This document shows positions 27,861 to 35,889 of a DNA stretch of 64,000 nt, piece by piece (position 1 is the first letter of the stretch; every line of letters begins with the position of its first letter). The translations under genes and the position numbers were made by a program. The DNA lies in NCBI RefSeq assembly GCF_028369105.1, contig NZ_JAQNDO010000001.1, positions 3,031,711-3,095,710 on the forward strand. Reading direction: 5' to 3'. Source of the DNA: Polyangium mundeleinium (GTDB lineage Bacteria; Myxococcota_A; Polyangia; Polyangiales; Polyangiaceae). The notes beneath the pieces are model-generated. The model saw only the letters and a list, made by a program, of their open reading frames with translations. It did no database searches and was not told where the DNA came from.

Positions 27861-29039
27861 ATGCAGAGGGGAATTCGGGGTTATGTCGCCCTGCTCGTCG
27901 CGCTATCGCTCGTATTGTTCGGGTGCGCCTCGTCGCGCGACCCCATCATGGCGCGTATCTTCGAGGCGCCGAACGTCATCCACGTTTGCGTACGCCCGCC
28001 GAACGTGCCGAAAGACAAGGGAATGTGGGCGCTCGACGCCTCCGGCGCGCCCGTCTTCGGGGCCCGGGAGGTGGATTTCGCGAGGCGCGCCGGCCTGGGC
28101 GTATACATCTTCGATCAGGGGGCGCCTCGCGAGAGCGCGAAGCTCCTCCCGATTCCGTACCATCGGCTCGAATGCCCGGCGCCGCCGAAGCCCCGCGTGG
28201 CCGCGGCGAAGATCGAGGCCGGGAAGAAGGAGGAGAGCAAGAAGGCCGAGCGGCCGAAGCCGCTGCTGCGACCGATTCCGCGCGAAACGTCCGCGGTGGA
28301 GAGGCGCGTCGAGGCGCAAAGGTGCACGGCGTACGAAGAGCCGGGCCAGACGCGAAGGCGCAGCGGCTCGGGCGGGCGGACCTGCACGAGGGTCCTCGTC
28401 CAGCGGGCCCGCACAGAGCCCGTCGTCGCGGAGAGCCCGCGCGAGGTCGAGCCGCCCGCGTCGGTGAGGTTGTCCGAGGGCGCGGCGCGGGAGTATGAGG
28501 ATTGGGGGCTTACGCCCGCGGACGTCTCCGCGCTCGCGGAGGAACGAGGCCGGGAGTGCCTCGAAAGGATCTGCCATGCCCGCCACCAGAACTTCATCCC
28601 GAAGGGGAAGAAGAAGCCCGCGGAGGGGCACAACGGGCAATCGTTGTCAACGGGGAGCGGTGGGGGAGGTGGCGCGAAGACGACGGTCAAGACGACGACG
28701 CGTCCGCACAACGTAAAGGGACAGAGCGACCACCAGGCGGTCACGCCGAAGGAAGCGACAAGGGGCAGCCAACCAGCAAGTCGACCGGGCCAACCATTTA
28801 CGAAGGCAGGGAAGGAGGAGGTATGGAATCGGAACGCAGCCAAGCACGGGGGGAAAAACAAGTGCGACACTTGTCTCGTGGAGGTTGCCAAACCACAGAG
28901 ACATACCCGAGGTGTAACTCCACCCGCTAACGAGGGGCATGTTGATCACAAAGCAGCCCGAGCGAACGGAGGGTCGGGTACGCCTGAGAACGGGCAGGTT
29001 CTATGTCGCGATTGCAACGCTAAAAAGAGGGACAAATGA
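27861..29039 (+). CDS. Lipoprotein with C-terminal HNH nuclease domain (SitA-like toxin candidate)
   Basis: Protein of 392 residues. The leader ends in a lipobox (LFGC, Cys22). Residues 23-230 form an unfamiliar N-terminal region with several Cys and a Lys/Glu/Pro-rich linker. A basic Gly/Thr-rich spacer follows (about 250-310), then an HNH-type nuclease module: KNKCDTC (Cys335/338), GHVDHKAARANGG (His360, Asp362, His363), NGQVLCRDCNAKK (Asn377, Cys382/385). This is the zinc-ribbon HNH core seen in polymorphic toxins. A nuclease on a lipoprotein makes sense only if delivered to another cell; myxobacterial SitA toxins, exchanged through TraA/B outer-membrane fusion, are built this way. The stop overlaps the first immunity-like gene (ATGA). 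G+C drops towards the toxin end. Confidence 0.75.
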   Translation: MQRGIRGYVALLVALSLVLFGCASSRDPIMARIFEAPNVIHVCVRPPNVPKDKGMWALDASGAPVFGAREVDFARRAGLGVYIFDQGAPRESAKLLPIPYHRLECPAPPKPRVAAAKIEAGKKEESKKAERPKPLLRPIPRETSAVERRVEAQRCTAYEEPGQTRRRSGSGGRTCTRVLVQRARTEPVVAESPREVEPPASVRLSEGAAREYEDWGLTPADVSALAEERGRECLERICHARHQNFIPKGKKKPAEGHNGQSLSTGSGGGGGAKTTVKTTTRPHNVKGQSDHQAVTPKEATRGSQPASRPGQPFTKAGKEEVWNRNAAKHGGKNKCDTCLVEVAKPQRHTRGVTPPANEGHVDHKAARANGGSGTPENGQVLCRDCNAKKRDK

Positions 29040-29314
29040 AACCTTTCCAAGCGGAGGAGGAGATGAATCTTGGAGTCATCACCACTTCTGCGGTCCTCGC
29101 GGGTGCCCCCATCTTGCTGGTTTCCCACGATGCCGATGACGGGGGCTGGCAGTTTTTGTGTGGAACAACCAGCGACCCTGCGGACGGGCGCGTCGTCCAC
29201 GTGCGCGAGATCCTCACGACGGATCCGACCGTGGTTGAAGTGGCCGATCTCCCGTTGGGTTGGGTCGCCTTTCGCGGTGCCATAGGAGCTGAATGGACGC
29301 GAGAACCCGCATGA
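29036..29314 (+). CDS. Probable immunity protein 1 of the HNH toxin
   Basis: Small acidic protein of 92 residues, cytosolic, with no signal peptide. Its ATG overlaps the toxin stop (ATGA at 29036-29039), the arrangement typical of a toxin/immunity pair. It shares a motif with the next gene: VSHDADDGGWQF, then a variable turn, DPTVVEVADLPLGW, and a C-terminal Trp. I do not recall a named family with certainty. The immunity role is inferred from position, size, acidity and coupling. It has lower G+C than the surrounding genome (line 29041 counts to 55%). Confidence 0.65.
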   Translation: MKPFQAEEEMNLGVITTSAVLAGAPILLVSHDADDGGWQFLCGTTSDPADGRVVHVREILTTDPTVVEVADLPLGWVAFRGAIGAEWTREPA

Positions 29315-29595
29315 AATGGCCTTTTGCAGATCCTCCCAACGTCGCGGTCTTCACGAGCAAGAGGATATTGTCCGGGGAGGCGTGGATAGCGTATGTCAGC
29401 CACGACGAGGACGACGGAGCATGGCAATTCCACGCGTCGAATGGCCCGGTACCCGAGGCGGAAGCAGCGGTGGTGAGCCTTCGGTCGATCGTCGACGCAG
29501 ACCCGACCCTTGCCTCGCTTGCCGACTTGCCACTGGGGTGGTGCGCATGGAGAGACCACGTGGGCGCGCCATGGAACAGGAAGAAGAATGAGTGA
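29311..29595 (+). CDS. Probable immunity protein 2, paralogue of the preceding gene
   Basis: Protein of 94 residues (from ATG 29311, ATGA overlap with the previous stop; an in-frame ATG at 29293 is possible). It is clearly related to the preceding protein: VSHDEDDGAWQF, DPTLASLADLPLGW and a closing APWNRKK. The second copy may protect against a related toxin variant or be left over from an earlier cassette. The end of the gene is followed by a C-rich region with no credible gene. Confidence 0.62.
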   Translation: MKWPFADPPNVAVFTSKRILSGEAWIAYVSHDEDDGAWQFHASNGPVPEAEAAVVSLRSIVDADPTLASLADLPLGWCAWRDHVGAPWNRKKNE

Positions 29596-30116
29596 CGGAG
29601 CCCCGCCGTGGGTCACCGCCAACAGGGCCCATCGCAGAGAGCCGGGATAGCCGGCACCCCGACTCCACCCAACCCCCGACACCCCCCAACCCCCGGAACC
29701 CCCCCGCTCCGCTCCCGATTGCGTCCCAAATCGCCCCTCCTGGGTCGAGCAACGCAAGGCCGAGCGGTAAAAGACCCCCCGGAGGCCCAGGTACCCCTCC
29801 GTGATGCGCACCTCGACGCCTCCGAGGCACCTTCCGCCGCTCCCCGTTTCGGCCCCCGAGCCCCGCCGAGCCACGCTCCTCGCAAAGCCAAGCGTCCCGA
29901 GAGCCTTCCCGCGCCACGATCCCCGCAAAGCCGAGCGCTCGACGCCCCTCCCCAGGTGCCGATCCTCGCTCGACGAAGCGCCGAACGACCCCTCGGAAGC
30001 CTCGCCGCCCGCATCGCCCTCCGTTCCCCGACACCCCGCCGGGCCTCTCCCACGCTCGACCCCGCGGACGACCCCCCCGAAGGGCCCGACGCCCGCTTCG
30101 TCTTGCCTTGCGCCCC
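29596..30116 (+). other. C-rich stretch without a supported gene
   Basis: About 520 bases between the immunity-like genes and the TetR gene. The + strand is dominated by C runs (for example around 29660-29710) and several frames stay open on both strands only because stop codons are rare in such sequence; their translations are Pro- or Arg-rich and look like no family. It contains a degenerate 43-base repeat pair and three copies of CGCAARGCCRAGCG (29753, 29881, 29924). Confidence 0.6.
29852..29937 (-). repeat. Degenerate 43-base tandem repeat pair
   Basis: Read on the minus strand, the segments 29937-29895 and 29894-29852 both begin CGCTYGGCTTTGCGRGGA and agree at roughly three quarters of positions by eye. 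A third copy of the leading 14-base motif lies at 29753-29766, and weaker similarity extends to 29938-29980. The repeats lie in non-coding sequence beside the toxin cassette. Confidence 0.5.
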
Positions 30117-30707
30117 CTAGCCGGCGCCGCCCGGGCGCTTGCGGGGGCGCCCGAGCAGGCGCCTGCCTGCGTCGAGCAGGTGCTCGCGCAGCGTGTCGTC
30201 GTCGATGTCCGCGTACTGGGGCGCGCCGCCGGCCATCGTCAGCCCCGTGAACACGACGTGCACCATGATCGCGTCCGAGAGGCTCGGGGCCTCGCCGGCG
30301 AGGACCGTTTTCATTCGCGTCTTGAGGTCCGCGCCTCGGGGCGCCTGGAACGTCCTGTTCACAACCCGCTGCATCCCGGGGTCGCTGTTGTACAGACCGA
30401 GCAGCGGGCGCTGGCGGACGATGAGCTCGACGAATCCGGTCAGCGCGTGATCGACCTGAGCGCTTCGGCTCCGCTTCGTCCGCGCCTCCTCGATGATCTG
30501 GTCGAGCTCCTGGAGCGCGGGCGCGGCGACGGCCTCGGTGATCTCGTCCTTCGTCTTGAAGTGGTAGTAGACGGCGGCCTTCGTGACGCCGAGCTCGTCG
30601 GCGATCATCTGCAACGACGTGCCCTCCACCCCGTGTTCACTGAACAGCCTCAGCGCGGCGTCGAGCAGTCGGGATCGGGTGTCGGTGGCGGCGGTGCCGG
30701 CAGTCAT
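30117..30707 (-). CDS. TetR-family transcriptional regulator
   Basis: DNA-binding regulator of 196 residues. The N-terminal TetR domain is clear: ATDTRSRLLDAALRLFSEHG, with the helix-turn-helix at 30-52 (TSLQMIADELGVTKAAVYYH). The C-terminal ligand-binding part is divergent. ATG 30707 has a strong AGGAGAG ribosome site; an upstream in-frame Met at 30758 lacks one. It is divergent from the P450 gene, and the 150-base gap holds a strong inverted repeat that I take as its operator. It therefore probably represses the P450 and monooxygenase genes and itself, released by an unknown small molecule. Confidence 0.92.
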   Translation of the reverse strand: MTAGTAATDTRSRLLDAALRLFSEHGVEGTSLQMIADELGVTKAAVYYHFKTKDEITEAVAAPALQELDQIIEEARTKRSRSAQVDHALTGFVELIVRQRPLLGLYNSDPGMQRVVNRTFQAPRGADLKTRMKTVLAGEAPSLSDAIMVHVVFTGLTMAGGAPQYADIDDDTLREHLLDAGRRLLGRPRKRPGGAG

Positions 30708-30792
30708 GCGCTCTCCTCGCGGACGCCGGACAGTACCCGGCTCCTCGCCCTCCGGCACGCTTTCCGAGCGGCGCGCGGAGCACGTCCTCGTC

Positions 30793-30831
30793 CTAGCCGA
30801 TCGGCTTGTGCTGTGCTTGCCGAACGGCTAG
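30793..30831. promoter_or_regulatory. Inverted repeat, candidate TetR operator
   Basis: CTAGCCGATCGGC (30793-30805) and GCCGAACGGCTAG (30819-30831) are inverted copies with 12 of 13 positions matching, spaced by 13 bases. Each arm is itself a near-palindrome (GCCGATCGGC is perfect), so the site may bind two dimers whose centres are 23 bp apart. It ends 27 bases before the P450 start and lies in the divergent promoter region. Confidence 0.6.
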
Positions 30832-30857
30832 CCTGGTCGCCCGAATCGAGGTGAACC

Positions 30858-32057
30858 ATGTCCGCCGATGCCGTCCCCACGCTTCCCATCACCCGAACCT
30901 GCCCGTTCACGCCGCATGCGGAGCATCGCAAGCTCCGTGAAGAGGCGCCGATCTCCAAGGTAAAACTCCCCAATGGGAGGGTCGTGTGGGTCGCCACGAG
31001 CCACAAGGACATCCGGGCGATCCTGTCCGACCCGCGGTTCAGCTCCAACCGGCGCGACCCCAATTTCCCCACGCTGGCGTACGAGCGCCCGCCTTCGAGC
31101 AACCTCAGGCCGATGCTGATCGAATTGGACTCGCCCGAGCACGGGCCTGCGCGAAGGGCCGTGCTCGGTGAGTTCACGCTCCAGCGGATGAACGCGCTCA
31201 CGCCGCGCATTCAGCAAATCGTGGACGAGCACATCGACGCCATGCTCGCCGGTCCACGCCCGGTCGACCTCGTGCAGGCGCTCTCCCTGCCGGTGCCTTC
31301 GCTCGTCATTTGCGAGCTGCTCGGTGTGCCCTACGCCGACCACGAGTTCTTCCAGACGCACTCTTCGCAGATCATCAGTCAGAAGGCGCCGGCCGATGTG
31401 ATCATGCGCTCGGTCATCGCGCTGATGACCTATCTCGGCCAGCTCGTGGGCGCCAAGGTGCAGAACCCCACCGACGATTTGCTCAGCCGCCAGATCCAGA
31501 AGCAGCTCGAAACGGGCGCCGTCGACTTCGAGGGCCTGGTCAGCATGGCGTTCCTGCTCCTCATCGCCGGGCACGAGACCACCGCGAACATGATCTCGCT
31601 GAGCACGCTGGTGCTGACGCAGCACCCGGAGAAGCTCGCCGCCATCCAAGAGGACCCGTCGAAGACCATCGGCGCCGTCGAGGAGCTCTTGCGGTACTTC
31701 ACCATTGCGGAGTCCGCGCTCGGCCGGGTCGCGAAGGCGGATGTGGAAATCGGCGGCGTGACCATCAAGGCCGGCGAAGGCGTGTTCGCCTTGGCAAACA
31801 TGGCGAACCGCGATCCGGAGGTGTTCGAGAATGCCGACGAGCTCAACCTCGATCGGGGCTCCCGCAACCACCTTGCGTTCGGCTTCGGCCCGCACCAATG
31901 CCTCGGGCAGAACCTCGCCCGGCTGGAGCTCCAGATCGTCATCGACACGCTGTTCAAGCGCATCCCCGGCCTCAAGTCCGCCGTGCCTTTCGAGGAGCTC
32001 TCGTTCAAGGACAGCTCCACCGTCTACGGCATGAACGAGTTCCCGGTCACCTGGTGA
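30858..32057 (+). CDS. Cytochrome P450
   Basis: Soluble bacterial class I P450 of 399 residues, the normal length. Motifs in order: the I-helix oxygen-activation AGHETT (about 236-241), the K-helix ExxR in EELLR, and the haem loop FGFGPHQCLGQNLAR with Cys348 as the iron ligand. It has no membrane anchor. It resembles actinobacterial CYP105/107-type enzymes that hydroxylate natural products or fatty acids, but the substrate cannot be told. The TetR gene and inverted repeat upstream suggest inducible expression; a flavin monooxygenase gene follows after 84 bases. Redox partners are not adjacent, although a ferredoxin-reductase-like gene lies 29 kb away. Confidence 0.95.
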   Translation: MSADAVPTLPITRTCPFTPHAEHRKLREEAPISKVKLPNGRVVWVATSHKDIRAILSDPRFSSNRRDPNFPTLAYERPPSSNLRPMLIELDSPEHGPARRAVLGEFTLQRMNALTPRIQQIVDEHIDAMLAGPRPVDLVQALSLPVPSLVICELLGVPYADHEFFQTHSSQIISQKAPADVIMRSVIALMTYLGQLVGAKVQNPTDDLLSRQIQKQLETGAVDFEGLVSMAFLLLIAGHETTANMISLSTLVLTQHPEKLAAIQEDPSKTIGAVEELLRYFTIAESALGRVAKADVEIGGVTIKAGEGVFALANMANRDPEVFENADELNLDRGSRNHLAFGFGPHQCLGQNLARLELQIVIDTLFKRIPGLKSAVPFEELSFKDSSTVYGMNEFPVTW

Positions 32058-32141
32058 GCATGACGCGGGGGGCAGCCGCTCTAGCCCCCGGCCCGCCTTT
32101 GCCGTAGCATCCGGGTTCTTTCTTCGACCACGGAGGGGCGT

Positions 32142-33686
32142 ATGGCATCGGTGGGGATCATCGGGGGCGGATTGAGTGGGCTCGTGGCGGCGAAGACGTT
32201 CCTGCGGGGCGGCTTCGACGTCACGGTGTTCGAGAAGGAGGACGAGGTCGGCGGCGTGTGGACGCGCTCGCGCCGCTACCCCGGCCTCCAGACGCAAAAC
32301 GCCCGCGACACCTACGCATTTTCCGATTTCCCCATGCCCCGCCACTACCCCGAGTGGCCCACGGGCGCCCAGGTCCAGGCCTATCTTTCGAGTTACGCCG
32401 ACCATTTCGGCGTGACACGGCACGTCCGCCTGCGCACCCAGGTCGATCAGATTCGTCGGCGCGACGGAGGCGGGTTCTCCGTGGACACGCGGCCTGTAGG
32501 CGCCGCCGAATCCGAGCAGAAAACCCACGCTTTCGACCAGGTGATCCTCTCCAGCGGCCTGTTCAGCCAGCCGCACATCCCCGAGGCCCCCGGGCGCGAG
32601 GCGTTCGAGGCGAGCGGGGGCGTCGTGCTGCACACGACGGCGTTCCACGACACGAGCTTCCTCCGGGGCAAACGTGTGGTCGTCGTGGGGTTCTCGAAGT
32701 CGGCGTGCGACGTGGCCGCCCTCGCGGTGGAGCACGCCCGCGAGGTGACGCTCGTCCACCGGAGCGTCGGCTGGAAGGCGCCGCGGTTCCTCTTCGGGGT
32801 CGTGCCCACGAAGTACCTGCTCTTGAACCGCTTCACCGAGATGTTTTTCCCGTACCCGGGCGCCGAGGGCTTCGAGCGTGCGCTGCACGAAAAAGCCAGC
32901 GGGTTCGTCGCCCGGTACTGGGGCGGGGTCATGGCCGCCCTCGACATGGACCTCGGGCTCAGCAAGACCGGCCTCCGGCCCGAAATGCCGCTGAGCGGCG
33001 TCGGTTGCTCGCTGAACATGACGCCCGCGGGCTTTTACGAGGCCGCGCAGCGCGGGACGCTGAAGCTCGCGCGGGGCGAGATCGCCCGCTTCCACGAGGG
33101 CGCCGTGGAGACCTCGAAGGGCCAGCGCATCCCGGCCGACGTCGTGCTCTTCGGGACGGGCTTCCGCCAGGAGTTCCCGTTCCTCGAACCCTCGCTCCGG
33201 CGCGTCGTGCAGGACGAGGACGGCACGTTCCGGCTCTACCGCGGCCTCTACCACCCCGACGCCCCGGGACTCGGCTTTTGCGGCTTCGTGAACAGCCTCT
33301 ACAGCCAGCTCACCTCGGAGGTCGGGGCGCGGTGGCTCTGCGAGCTCTTCCGGGGCCGGATGAAGTTGCCGCCGCGAGAGGAGGTGATCGCCCGCATCGA
33401 CGAGTGGATCGCCTTCCGCAAGAACGAGCGGCCGGACGCGTTCACGGGGGGAGCGTGCGTCGTGCCGTGGAACTTCCACTACATCGACGACCTCTGCCGG
33501 GACATGGGAGCGCGGGCGCGGAGGCTCCCGCAAAATCCCTTCCGCGAGTTCCTCCTTCCGGTGGATCCTTCGCTCTACGCGGACCTCGAGGAGGAGCTCG
33601 ATACGCGCGCCCGCGAGGCGCGTGATCGCGACGAAGCATGCACAACCCCCGAGACTTCAAGAAGCTCTTCAAACGCCTTCTCCTGA
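32142..33686 (+). CDS. Flavin-dependent monooxygenase (FMO/Baeyer-Villiger-like)
   Basis: FAD/NADPH monooxygenase of 514 residues. The FAD Rossmann motif GGGLSG (8-13) is at the N-terminus, and a second nucleotide-binding site VVVVGFSKSACD lies near 183 (the usual GxGxxG is changed to GFSKSA, as in many FMOs). The family signature F-x-G-x3-H is only partly kept in GLFSQPHIPEAPG. It should oxygenate a heteroatom or a ketone. It follows the P450 gene by 84 bases and overlaps the next gene by 49 bases, so the three probably form one pathway unit. No polyketide or peptide synthetase is present in the window to supply a substrate. Confidence 0.9.
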   Translation: MASVGIIGGGLSGLVAAKTFLRGGFDVTVFEKEDEVGGVWTRSRRYPGLQTQNARDTYAFSDFPMPRHYPEWPTGAQVQAYLSSYADHFGVTRHVRLRTQVDQIRRRDGGGFSVDTRPVGAAESEQKTHAFDQVILSSGLFSQPHIPEAPGREAFEASGGVVLHTTAFHDTSFLRGKRVVVVGFSKSACDVAALAVEHAREVTLVHRSVGWKAPRFLFGVVPTKYLLLNRFTEMFFPYPGAEGFERALHEKASGFVARYWGGVMAALDMDLGLSKTGLRPEMPLSGVGCSLNMTPAGFYEAAQRGTLKLARGEIARFHEGAVETSKGQRIPADVVLFGTGFRQEFPFLEPSLRRVVQDEDGTFRLYRGLYHPDAPGLGFCGFVNSLYSQLTSEVGARWLCELFRGRMKLPPREEVIARIDEWIAFRKNERPDAFTGGACVVPWNFHYIDDLCRDMGARARRLPQNPFREFLLPVDPSLYADLEEELDTRAREARDRDEACTTPETSRSSSNAFS

Positions 33687-35848
33687 GCCCCGTCGCGGGT
33701 ATGTCCTGGGAGGACAAACTCGCGTTCGTGCGCGCGTACATGCGCGAGCTCGAGTCGCGCAAGGACCCGATGGAGGAGTCCGCCGAGCTCGAGCCGGCGA
33801 TCGAGATCGTCCCGTTCGAGGCCGGCCGAAGGCCCCTGGACGAGGCGCTCGGCCCCGGGCTCGGCGCGAGCGAGCACGCCGGCCTCGTGTCGACCGCGGC
33901 CGAGGGCGCGCCCACCGACGATCTCTGCCTGCTCTACCAGGTGAAGGATCTCTACGCGTACGTCGCGCCGTTCCATCGAACGTTCGAGGTCCGCATGTCG
34001 GTCGCGTTCCTGCCCCACGTGGAGGGCCACGGCGCGCCTTGCCCCGTCCCGGGGCTCCAGGGCGTCGTCCTCGAACCGCGGGTCGTCTCCGCGGCCGCGT
34101 ACCCGTTCCCCGCGATCGCGGACGCGTCGTGGTCCGAGTTCTACAAGACCGTCTACGCGGCGACGTTGAGCCCCGAGGGCCTCCTGCCGCGCCGTGAAGG
34201 CAGCGCCGAGGGGCGCGGCTACGACTGGTCCGAGGTCGACGCGTCCCTGCGCGCGCGCACGCCCGACGGCGCCGATCCCTTCACCTTCGCGAACCTTTTC
34301 CACCAGAAGATCCGCGTCACGCTGGCCCTGCACACGGACGGCAGCAAGTACGTCGCCGAAGACACGATCGAGGCCGAGATCTACGACACGGGCCGCTTCG
34401 GATCGCTCTACGCGCGGCTGCTCGAGCGGCTCATCCCGGCCGACACCAGGCTGCAAGCCGACACGCTGGACATCCCGGATCTGCACGTCGGTTACCACCC
34501 GTGGTTCCCGGTCCTCACGATCGGGACCGACAAGGCGATGCTCTACCTGCACGCCATCCGGCAGGACCTCGGCGAGCAGCGGCGAAACCTCCCCGATCCC
34601 GCGTGGCTCTTGCGGGTGGGCCTCTACCTGGAGCTGCTCACGTGCCTCGGCATCTTCGAGGCGGTGCGGGCCGAGCACCCGGATCTGCTCTCGCCGGCCG
34701 AGCGCCAGGTGTTCGAAAAGAGCCCTGTCTTCGCCAAGATCCGCGAGCGGATCGACGTCGCGGCGTGGAGGCGGGTCTGGGCCACGCGCGAGATCGTCCC
34801 GCGCACGTCGGACCTGCTCGCCGCGGGGCCCGTGAGCTTCGCGAACCTTCTGCGCAAGCAGAAGGCGACGCTCGCGTTCCTGCACGCGCACCACGAGGAC
34901 CTCAAGCACGCGATCGCCCTCGCCGGCCCGAACGTCGAGAACGCGCAGGAGACCTGGCACCGCGTCTTCCGCGACGCCGAGCGCGCGGTCCTCAAGAACG
35001 GCCTCGCCGCGTTCCCCGAGCTAGGGTGGCTGGACAAACGCACGCGCGACTTCGCCATGTGGCACCAGCGCGGCGTCTTCGGCAGCTACGCGCTGCCCGA
35101 GTCGGTGACGGGGGCCTTCGGCGATCAGGACGGCGTCTTCCCCTCGGCGTGCCGGCAGTACCGCCAGTCGATGAACGAGGTCGCGCGGTTCGCCCGCGAG
35201 CGTGGTCTCATGGATCACACGGGCGACGAGTGCATCCCGCGCACCGCGAGCCTCTTCGAGGCGTACATGCGCGGCGACAGCTCCCTCGTCGACGCCCTGC
35301 AGCGGCGCGACGGCTACGGCGGCGGGCTCGACGCGGCCGAGCCGCTCTCCCTCGGCCCCGAGCCCACGCACGCCGACATTGCGGCGCTCCTCCGGCGTGT
35401 GCCGGTCTTCAAGCCGCTGACGGATCGCGAGGTCGAGCGGCTCGCGCAGAAGACACGCCCCGTCGTCTATGGCCCGCACGATCGAGTGGTGCGCGAGGGG
35501 GAGCGGGGCTCGTCGCTCTTCGTGCTGGCCTCGGGCACGGTCGAGGTCCTCGTGCGCCAGCAGAGCGGCCAGGACGTCGCCGTCGCCACGCTGGAGCGCG
35601 GCGCGGTCTTCGGCGAGGTCGCGCTGCTCACGGGCAGCGAGCGCATCGCGACCGTGCGCACGACGTGCGAGTCGACGCTCTACGAGATCAGCAAGCAGGC
35701 GCTCGCGCCGATCATCGAGTCGCGCCCGCAGCTCGTGGTCGAGCTCGGCCTGCTCATCGCCACGCGTCAGCTCGATCGCGAGGGCCGCATGCGGCAGTCG
35801 GGCACGGAGGGGGTCGCGAGCCGGATCCGGAAGTTTCTGCTCGGGTAA
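33638..35848 (+). CDS. Unknown protein with C-terminal cyclic-nucleotide-binding domain
   Basis: Protein of 736 residues. The last 150 (about 584-710) form a cNMP-binding domain with the phosphate-binding cassette FGEVALLTGSERIATV, whose Arg is in the cAMP-contacting position. The first 580 residues are one long, mainly helical domain that I do not recognise; it contains a His/Glu-rich helix (FLHAHHEDLKHAI) and several aromatic-rich segments. It overlaps the monooxygenase gene by 49 bases, an unusually long overlap, which implies co-translation. The start ATG 33638 begins a plausible helical N-terminus. A role as a cAMP-controlled enzyme or partner of the two oxygenases is possible but speculative. 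Confidence 0.75.
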   Translation: MHNPRDFKKLFKRLLLSPVAGMSWEDKLAFVRAYMRELESRKDPMEESAELEPAIEIVPFEAGRRPLDEALGPGLGASEHAGLVSTAAEGAPTDDLCLLYQVKDLYAYVAPFHRTFEVRMSVAFLPHVEGHGAPCPVPGLQGVVLEPRVVSAAAYPFPAIADASWSEFYKTVYAATLSPEGLLPRREGSAEGRGYDWSEVDASLRARTPDGADPFTFANLFHQKIRVTLALHTDGSKYVAEDTIEAEIYDTGRFGSLYARLLERLIPADTRLQADTLDIPDLHVGYHPWFPVLTIGTDKAMLYLHAIRQDLGEQRRNLPDPAWLLRVGLYLELLTCLGIFEAVRAEHPDLLSPAERQVFEKSPVFAKIRERIDVAAWRRVWATREIVPRTSDLLAAGPVSFANLLRKQKATLAFLHAHHEDLKHAIALAGPNVENAQETWHRVFRDAERAVLKNGLAAFPELGWLDKRTRDFAMWHQRGVFGSYALPESVTGAFGDQDGVFPSACRQYRQSMNEVARFARERGLMDHTGDECIPRTASLFEAYMRGDSSLVDALQRRDGYGGGLDAAEPLSLGPEPTHADIAALLRRVPVFKPLTDREVERLAQKTRPVVYGPHDRVVREGERGSSLFVLASGTVEVLVRQQSGQDVAVATLERGAVFGEVALLTGSERIATVRTTCESTLYEISKQALAPIIESRPQLVVELGLLIATRQLDREGRMRQSGTEGVASRIRKFLLG

Positions 35849-35849
35849 A

Positions 35850-35876
35850 CCCCCTCTCCGACGCGCGGAGAGGGGG
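35850..35876. terminator. Hairpin between convergent genes
   Basis: A perfect 10-bp stem (CCCCCTCTCC, loop GACGCGC, GGAGAGGGGG) begins two bases after the stop of the cNMP-binding gene and ends 13 bases before the convergent lipoprotein gene. There is no T-run, so it would act as a structure-based or factor-assisted terminator, possibly for both strands. Confidence 0.6.
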
Positions 35877-35889
35877 CACTTCACGTGAC

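Noticed and set aside
29020-29928. A 302-residue minus-strand frame across the immunity genes and the C-rich gap
   Set aside because: The immunity-like genes are coupled to the toxin and share a motif. The antisense frame has no motif, and its Gly/Arg-rich part only reflects the repeats.
30828-33533. A 901-residue open frame antisense to the P450 and monooxygenase genes
   Set aside because: The sense strand has intact haem and FAD motifs; the antisense product has none.
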